From Myxococcales bacterium (lineage in GTDB: Bacteria > Myxococcota_A > Bradymonadia > UBA7976 > UBA1532), in NCBI GenBank assembly GCA_020633435.1, contig JACKDP010000004.1, forward strand, positions 682,001 to 746,000: 64,000 nt of DNA. The letters run 5' to 3'. A program made the translations under genes and the position numbers. The notes below the pieces were generated by a model, which saw only the letters and a list, made by a program, of their open reading frames with translations, had not been told where the DNA came from and searched no databases. Below, one piece after another: positions 60,245-64,000 of the stretch (position 1 is the first letter of the stretch; each line of letters opens with the position of its first letter).

Positions 60245-61195
60245 TCAGGGCGCCTCTCGGACCGTCGCGGTCAGCCCCGTCGCGTCGGTGACGGTGATCT
60301 CCACCGCCCGCAACGCCGCCCGCTCGAACGGGGGCGGCAGCAGCTCGCCCTCGTCGCCCCAGGCCGGCCCGTAGTGCACGGCCAGGTCGACGCCGTCCCC
60401 GTTCCACGCGGGATCGGGGGCGTAGAGCTCCACGTCGTCGTCGCCGAGGGCCCGCCAGGCCAGGAACTGCACGTCCCCGTCGGGATCGGCGTAGCGCAGG
60501 CCGAACGTGATGACCTCGGCGTCGGCGTCCTCATCGACGCTGACCACCTCGACCACGGGCGGGTGCGCCGGCCGGATGACGAGGCTGTACGGGGCCTGGT
60601 AGCGCGGCGGGCGGGTGTCGGTGCCGTAGGTCACCCGCAGGCCCACATAGGCCGACTCGCCCGCGGCCAGGACGACGCCAGCCCGGTCGCGCACCCCGCA
60701 GGCCATCACGCCTGGCTCGAACGACGCGTCGGGGACGACGTCGCCGCAGGCCGCCACGCCGACCACCGCCCGCAGCCCGTCCTCGGTGGTGGCCTCGACG
60801 GTGTAGGGGCCCGCGGCCGGCGCCGTGAAGCGAAAAAGCAGTGTTTCTCGGGGGTTGAAAGCCCAGCAGGGGGCGTTGTCGGGCTGGCTCACGTAGCCCA
60901 TGCCCGTCGTGCCCTCGACCCGGACGTCGGCCTCGAGGGCGGCGCCGGGGTCGGCGCAGGTGGCGACCTCGGCGGCGAAGCGCGCGCCCAGCTCCTCGGG
61001 GCTGGCGTCCGGGGCGGCGTCGGGGGCAGCGTCGGGGGCGGCGTCAGGGGCGGCGTCGGGGGCAGCGTCCGGGGCCACCTGGCCGACGTCCGGCCCGGCG
61101 TCCAGGCGGCCCGCGTCCGGGCCCTGCGGGTCGTCGTCCGCGTCGCAGGCGACGAGGGCCAGGGCGGCGAAGGTGATCAAGCAGCGGGTCCGCAT
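60245..61195 (-). CDS. Lipoprotein with DAAP-repeat linker
   Basis: 316 residues. The signal peptide ends LALVAC, followed by Asp-Ala-Asp-Asp-Asp. A tract of about six PDAA/PDAS repeats (about 35-65) is encoded by a near-perfect 12-bp tandem repeat (61015-61080). The mature domain has a PPC-like part (about 95-205: LLFRFTAPAAGPYTVEATTEDG) and a Cys-containing loop, then a last beta domain (VVEVVSVDEDADAEVITFGLRYADPDG) like a cadherin/He_PIG fold. GAGGAG lies a few nt before the ATG. The start faces the 378-bp region with long direct repeats. Confidence 0.75.
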   Translation of the reverse strand: MRTRCLITFAALALVACDADDDPQGPDAGRLDAGPDVGQVAPDAAPDAAPDAAPDAAPDAAPDASPEELGARFAAEVATCADPGAALEADVRVEGTTGMGYVSQPDNAPCWAFNPRETLLFRFTAPAAGPYTVEATTEDGLRAVVGVAACGDVVPDASFEPGVMACGVRDRAGVVLAAGESAYVGLRVTYGTDTRPPRYQAPYSLVIRPAHPPVVEVVSVDEDADAEVITFGLRYADPDGDVQFLAWRALGDDDVELYAPDPAWNGDGVDLAVHYGPAWGDEGELLPPPFERAALRAVEITVTDATGLTATVREAP

Positions 61196-61298
61196 GGCGG
61201 CTCCTCCTCTCCGGGGACGCCTACCCGACGCCCCGAGGCGCGCCATCTGACCATGGTCGTCGCCACCGGGGCCAGGCGGCGGTCTGGCAGTGGATGGG

Positions 61299-61394
61299 CC
61301 GCAGGCCATGCAGCGCATTGTCGAGGACTTCCGACGACGCCGCCGCTGGCCGCCTCCCGCCGCCGATGCGACGGGAGCTTCTGTCGACAGCCTG
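61299..61394 (+). repeat. 96-bp direct repeat, copy 1
   Basis: Matches copy 2 (61465-61560) at 93 of 96 bases. It includes the perfect 10-bp palindrome CTGTCGACAG at 61381-61390, which is broken in copy 2. It is in the non-coding region between the lipoprotein genes at 60245 and 61574. In one frame both copies would start with MQRIVEDF and an Arg run, but no full gene follows. Confidence 0.9.
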
Positions 61395-61464
61395 CGGCGG
61401 GCTGGCGGGAAAGGCGGACCGAGCACTCGGCGAGCGCGAGGCGTGTCAGCGGCCAGGAGGAGGA

Positions 61465-61560
61465 CCGCAGGCAATGCAGCGCATTGTCGAGGACTTCCGA
61501 CGACGCCGCCGCTGGCCGCCTCCCGCCGCCGATGCGACGGGAGCTTTTCTCGACAGCCTG
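61465..61560 (+). repeat. 96-bp direct repeat, copy 2
   Basis: Second copy, 166 bp downstream of copy 1; 3 mismatches (61472, 61547, 61549). It ends 13 bp before the GTG of the LamG lipoprotein, so it occupies that gene's promoter/leader position. The 70 bp between the copies are unrelated in sequence. Confidence 0.9.
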
Positions 61561-61573
61561 CTAGTCTCTCGCC

Positions 61574-62959
61574 GTGCGCGCACCCCTCCCCCTCCTCGGC
61601 CTCGCCCTCCTGGGCGGCTGCACGTTCCTGCTGGAGCTGGACGGGCCGGCGCGGCTCGTGGAGGCCGCGGACGTGGGGCCGGCGGCCGACGGGCCGGCGC
61701 CGCCGGACGCGGAGCCCGACGCCGCGCCGCCGGAGGACGCCGCCCGGGACGCCAGCACGCCGGACGTGGCCTTCGAGGACGCGGGCCCGATGCAGGTGCT
61801 CGTGACCGATCTGCGCGGCGGCGGGGGCGAGCACGACGGCACCCGCTGGGAGGGCCGCGCGCTGCGGCTGCTGCCCGGCCGGTCGTCGGGCACGTTCACG
61901 TCGCGCATCTTCGCCGTGGACGCCCCCGTGCGCTGGGATCGCGTGCGCTGGTGGCCCAGCCTGGCCTATGGCCGGCCCCTCCCCGACGGCGGCGGCGCCG
62001 AGGCGGGCTACCCCGCCGGCAACCTGGACATGCGCAGCAACGTGCTCCTGCTGCACCTCGACGATCCCGCCTTCCTGACCGGCGAGGCCGTCTCGGAGAC
62101 GTCGGGGGCCGGGCACCGCGTCGAGGTGCTGGGCAACGAGGCCGCCGCCAGCCGGGGCGTCTTCGGCGGCGGGCTGAGCCTGGGGCTCCCCGACCGCCTG
62201 TCCGTCTCCAGCGACCACCCCGCTTTTCGCTTTGGAACCGAGGACTTCACGTGGTCGACGTTCGTGCGGACGACGGGCTGCGAGGCCAGCAACCACGTCC
62301 TCATGGGCGGCGAGAACCCCACCCCCGGGGCCGAAGGGCCGGGCACGCATATGTGGCTCGGCTGCCAGGTCAGCGACGACTGCGAGGGCGGCGAGGGCCT
62401 CGGCGGCACGCAGCGCCCAGCCGGCGGGCCCACCGTGAACGCCTGCGCGGCGGCCACCTACGCCGATGGGCGCTGGCACCATGTGGCCCTGGTCAAGGCC
62501 GGCCACACCCCCGGCGAGCTGCGCTGGCTGGTGGATGGCGAAGTGGCCCTCGTCTCGGGCCCGGTGGACTTCGGCGAGGCCCGCTTCGATCTGGACGGCG
62601 GCCTGCCCTTCACCGTCGGCGCCTTCCCCCGCGGCGAGTACGACACCGAGGGCACCTTCGACGAGATCGCGCTCTGGCACCGGGCGCTCTCGACGGAGGA
62701 CGTGGAGGCCATCGCGTGCCGCGGGCTGTGCCGCGCCTCCGTGCAGGTGCGCGCCTGCGTCACCCCGGGCTGCGACGCCGATCCGCCCTTCGGCCCCGAT
62801 CTGACGGACGACTTCAGCCGCGACGACGGGGTGGTCGAGCGCGCCATCGCGCTGGGCCCCGCCCGCTACATCCAGTACCGCGTCAACCTGACCGGCCAGG
62901 GGGCGCTCTCGCCCCAGCTCCTCCGCGTCGAGCTGGCGGGGCAGCCCGAGGCCCCGTGA
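61574..62959 (+). CDS. Lipoprotein with LamG/concanavalin-like domain
   Basis: 461 residues from a GTG at 61574; no strong ribosome site. Lipobox LALLGGC, then an Asp/Ala/Pro linker (about 30-70). The segment about 155-375 is a LamG-type jelly roll: LLLHLDDPAF, FTWSTFVRTTG, YADGRWHHVALVKAGHTPGELRWLVDGEVAL, DEIALWHRALSTEDV. LamG domains bind glycans or proteins. A short Cys-bearing region (CRGLCRASVQVRACVTPGC) and a C-terminal beta domain (RYIQYRVNLTGQGALSPQLLRVEL) follow. It is likely displayed at the surface; the start is the first giving a lipoprotein signal. Confidence 0.78.
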   Translation: MRAPLPLLGLALLGGCTFLLELDGPARLVEAADVGPAADGPAPPDAEPDAAPPEDAARDASTPDVAFEDAGPMQVLVTDLRGGGGEHDGTRWEGRALRLLPGRSSGTFTSRIFAVDAPVRWDRVRWWPSLAYGRPLPDGGGAEAGYPAGNLDMRSNVLLLHLDDPAFLTGEAVSETSGAGHRVEVLGNEAAASRGVFGGGLSLGLPDRLSVSSDHPAFRFGTEDFTWSTFVRTTGCEASNHVLMGGENPTPGAEGPGTHMWLGCQVSDDCEGGEGLGGTQRPAGGPTVNACAAATYADGRWHHVALVKAGHTPGELRWLVDGEVALVSGPVDFGEARFDLDGGLPFTVGAFPRGEYDTEGTFDEIALWHRALSTEDVEAIACRGLCRASVQVRACVTPGCDADPPFGPDLTDDFSRDDGVVERAIALGPARYIQYRVNLTGQGALSPQLLRVELAGQPEAP

Positions 62960-63013
62960 GCCGCTTGTCGCGGCGGCCGCGAGGGGCCACGATGACGGAC
63001 GAATCGTCGCGAC

Positions 63014-63033
63014 CGTGTCACCGGGGCGACACG
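63014..63033. promoter_or_regulatory. Inverted repeat before phoB-like gene
   Basis: CGTGTC and GACACG are perfect 6-bp arms with an 8-bp spacer, 24 bp upstream of the regulator start. It could be an autoregulatory or unrelated operator. The half-site resembles the TGTGTC/GACACA repeat at 12070-12092. Confidence 0.3.
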
Positions 63034-63056
63034 AAGGGTCCGCAGGATGGGCGCCG

Positions 63057-63758
63057 ATGACTGATCGCATCCTCATCGTCGAAGACGAGCGCGACCTGCT
63101 GACGACCCTGCGCTACAACCTGGAGCGCGAGGGCTTCGAGACCCTCGGCGCCACGACGGGGGCCCAGGCGCTCGACCTGCTCTCCCGCCAGGTGCCCGAT
63201 CTGGTGCTGCTCGACCTGATGCTGCCCGACATGGCCGGCACCGAGGTCTGCCGCCGGATGCGCGCCCTGGAGGCCACCCGCACGGTGCCCGTGATCATGT
63301 GCACGGCCAAGACGGAGGAGATCGACCGGGTGGTCGGCTTCGAGGTCGGGGCCGACGACTACGTGGTCAAGCCGTTCTCGGTGCGCGAGCTCTTGCTGCG
63401 CATCCGCGCGGTGCTCCGGCGCACCCAGGGCGATCGCGACGGCAAGGAAGAGTGGATCGAGTTCGGGCGGCTGCGGGTGGATCCCCCGGCCCACCGGCTG
63501 TGGGTCGACGGCGAGGAGATCCGCCTGACGGCGCTGGAGTTCCGGCTCCTCCTGACGTTCTACGAGCGGCGCGGCCGGGTGCAGTCCCGCGAGCGCCTGC
63601 TCAGCGACGTCTGGGGCTACGCGGTGGACGTGACCACCCGCACCGTCGACACCCACATCAAGCGGCTGCGCGAGAAGCTCGGGGAGGCCTCGGCCTACAT
63701 CGAGACGGTGCGCGGCGTCGGCTATCGCTTCCGGGAGCGGCCGGGCGACGCCCCGTGA
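63057..63758 (+). CDS. phoB: PhoB-like OmpR-family response regulator
   Basis: 233 residues. Receiver domain (about 1-122; acidic pair in VEDERD, Asp53 in LVLLDLMLPD, Lys in YVVKPFS) and a C-terminal winged helix (about 138-228: IEFGRLRVDPPAHRLWVDGEEIRLTALEFRLL, VDTHIKRLREKLGEA, TVRGVGYRF). Length and TALEFRLL fit PhoB/PhoP. It likely activates phosphate-starvation genes, but other OmpR-type regulators cannot be excluded because no pst or phoU is seen. The GTG of the kinase overlaps its stop (GTGA), a normal pair. Confidence 0.88.
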   Translation: MTDRILIVEDERDLLTTLRYNLEREGFETLGATTGAQALDLLSRQVPDLVLLDLMLPDMAGTEVCRRMRALEATRTVPVIMCTAKTEEIDRVVGFEVGADDYVVKPFSVRELLLRIRAVLRRTQGDRDGKEEWIEFGRLRVDPPAHRLWVDGEEIRLTALEFRLLLTFYERRGRVQSRERLLSDVWGYAVDVTTRTVDTHIKRLREKLGEASAYIETVRGVGYRFRERPGDAP

Positions 63759-64000
63759 GCGCCTGGTGGCGCCCCGGCGGCCGGGGCGCGATCTTCCTCA
63801 TCTCCAGCGTCCTCATCTGCGCCGCCGGCGGGGCCGGGTGGCTGTACCTGGAGGGGGTGCTGCGCCACGGCCTCGAGGCGCGCATCTCCGACGAGCTCGT
63901 GCGGGAGGCCCGCGTCATCGCGGCCTTCGACGCCGCCACCCCCACCGAGGCGGCGGCCCTCGTCATCCGCCTGGCGGACGGGCTGGGCGGGCGCGTGACG
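63755..64000 (+). CDS. Membrane sensor histidine kinase (PhoR-like), 3' truncated by window
   Basis: Only the first 82 codons are present. A GTG start at 63755 overlaps the regulator stop by 4 nt. A transmembrane helix (about 11-31, AIFLISSVLICAAGGAGWLYL) is followed by the start of an extracytoplasmic sensor segment (LEARISDELVREARVIAAFDAATPTEAAALVIRLADGLGGRV), which matches the periplasmic N-terminal part of deltaproteobacterial PhoR-like kinases. The kinase core lies beyond base 64000. By position it is the cognate kinase of the PhoB-like regulator. Confidence 0.78.
   Translation, partial: MSAWWRPGGRGAIFLISSVLICAAGGAGWLYLEGVLRHGLEARISDELVREARVIAAFDAATPTEAAALVIRLADGLGGRVT

Overview
The window is very GC-rich DNA with the hallmarks of Myxococcota (former Deltaproteobacteria; a Bradymonadia-, Sandaracinus- or Nannocystis-like lineage is my inference). 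The evidence is about 15 lipoproteins, many with Ala/Asp/Pro spacer tracts (DAA, PDA repeats) after the lipobox, two giant thrombospondin-type-3-repeat proteins ending in a MYXO-CTERM-like tail (Cys, hydrophobic helix, RRRRR), DNRLRE/PEGA/PPC/LamG surface domains, and dense two-component signalling. No tRNA, rRNA, CRISPR array, transposase, integrase or phage gene is recognisable. Genes are tightly packed, with many 1-4 nt stop/start overlaps, so much of the window is operonic.

Layout. 1-5714: a nitrilase-family N-carbamoyl-beta-alanine amidase (cut by the window edge), a methylmalonate/malonate-semialdehyde dehydrogenase and a class III omega-aminotransferase, which together make a plausible route from ureidopropionate through beta-alanine to acetyl-CoA. 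They are interrupted by a lower-GC insert (about 1.0-2.8 kb) with three small lipoproteins. 5736-9093: a Tat-exported flavin amine oxidase, a LeuB/tartrate-dehydrogenase-like enzyme and a DksA/TraR zinc-finger protein. 9098-12018: a secreted clostripain (C11) peptidase translationally coupled to a transglutaminase-elicitor-like enzyme. 12145-21419: surface/envelope genes, namely a PPC-type lipoprotein, a five-gene minus-strand operon (propeller-like lipoprotein, small membrane protein, OmpA lipoprotein, pilin-like protein, dihaem cytochrome lipoprotein), and a plus-strand DNRLRE-PEGA-HEAT operon whose HEAT gene is frameshifted.

21556-25662: APS reductase, polyphosphate kinase 2 and two tandem paralogous PAS histidine kinases. 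25782-38139: two tandem paralogous giant proteins (alpha/alpha-toroid, PKD, TSP3 and MYXO-CTERM-like tail) and a SPOR-domain lipoprotein with a possible papain-like core. 38358-46068: a lipoprotein whose C-terminus is a pilin body, a small protein, MltD, MoeA and a sulfatase-superfamily protein. 46061-50885: SfsA, Bcp, a Rcp1-type receiver, a REC-GGDEF-degenerate HD-GYP protein, an ECF sigma factor and a DUF547 protein. 50890-55405: the tolQ-tolR-tolA-tolB-(TonB-C-like)-pal operon. 55502-62959: more lipoproteins (one frameshifted in a GGC tract), an RlmKL-type methyltransferase, and a 97%-identical 96-bp direct repeat. 63057-64000: a PhoB-like regulator and the start of its PhoR-like kinase.

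The least explained elements are the lipoprotein-pilin fusion, the C11/transglutaminase pair, the acidic post-cysteine signature shared by most linker-type lipoproteins but not by Pal or OmpA, and the two TSP3 giants with an expanding 108-bp repeat. All functional assignments come from motif reading by eye; none was confirmed by a database search.
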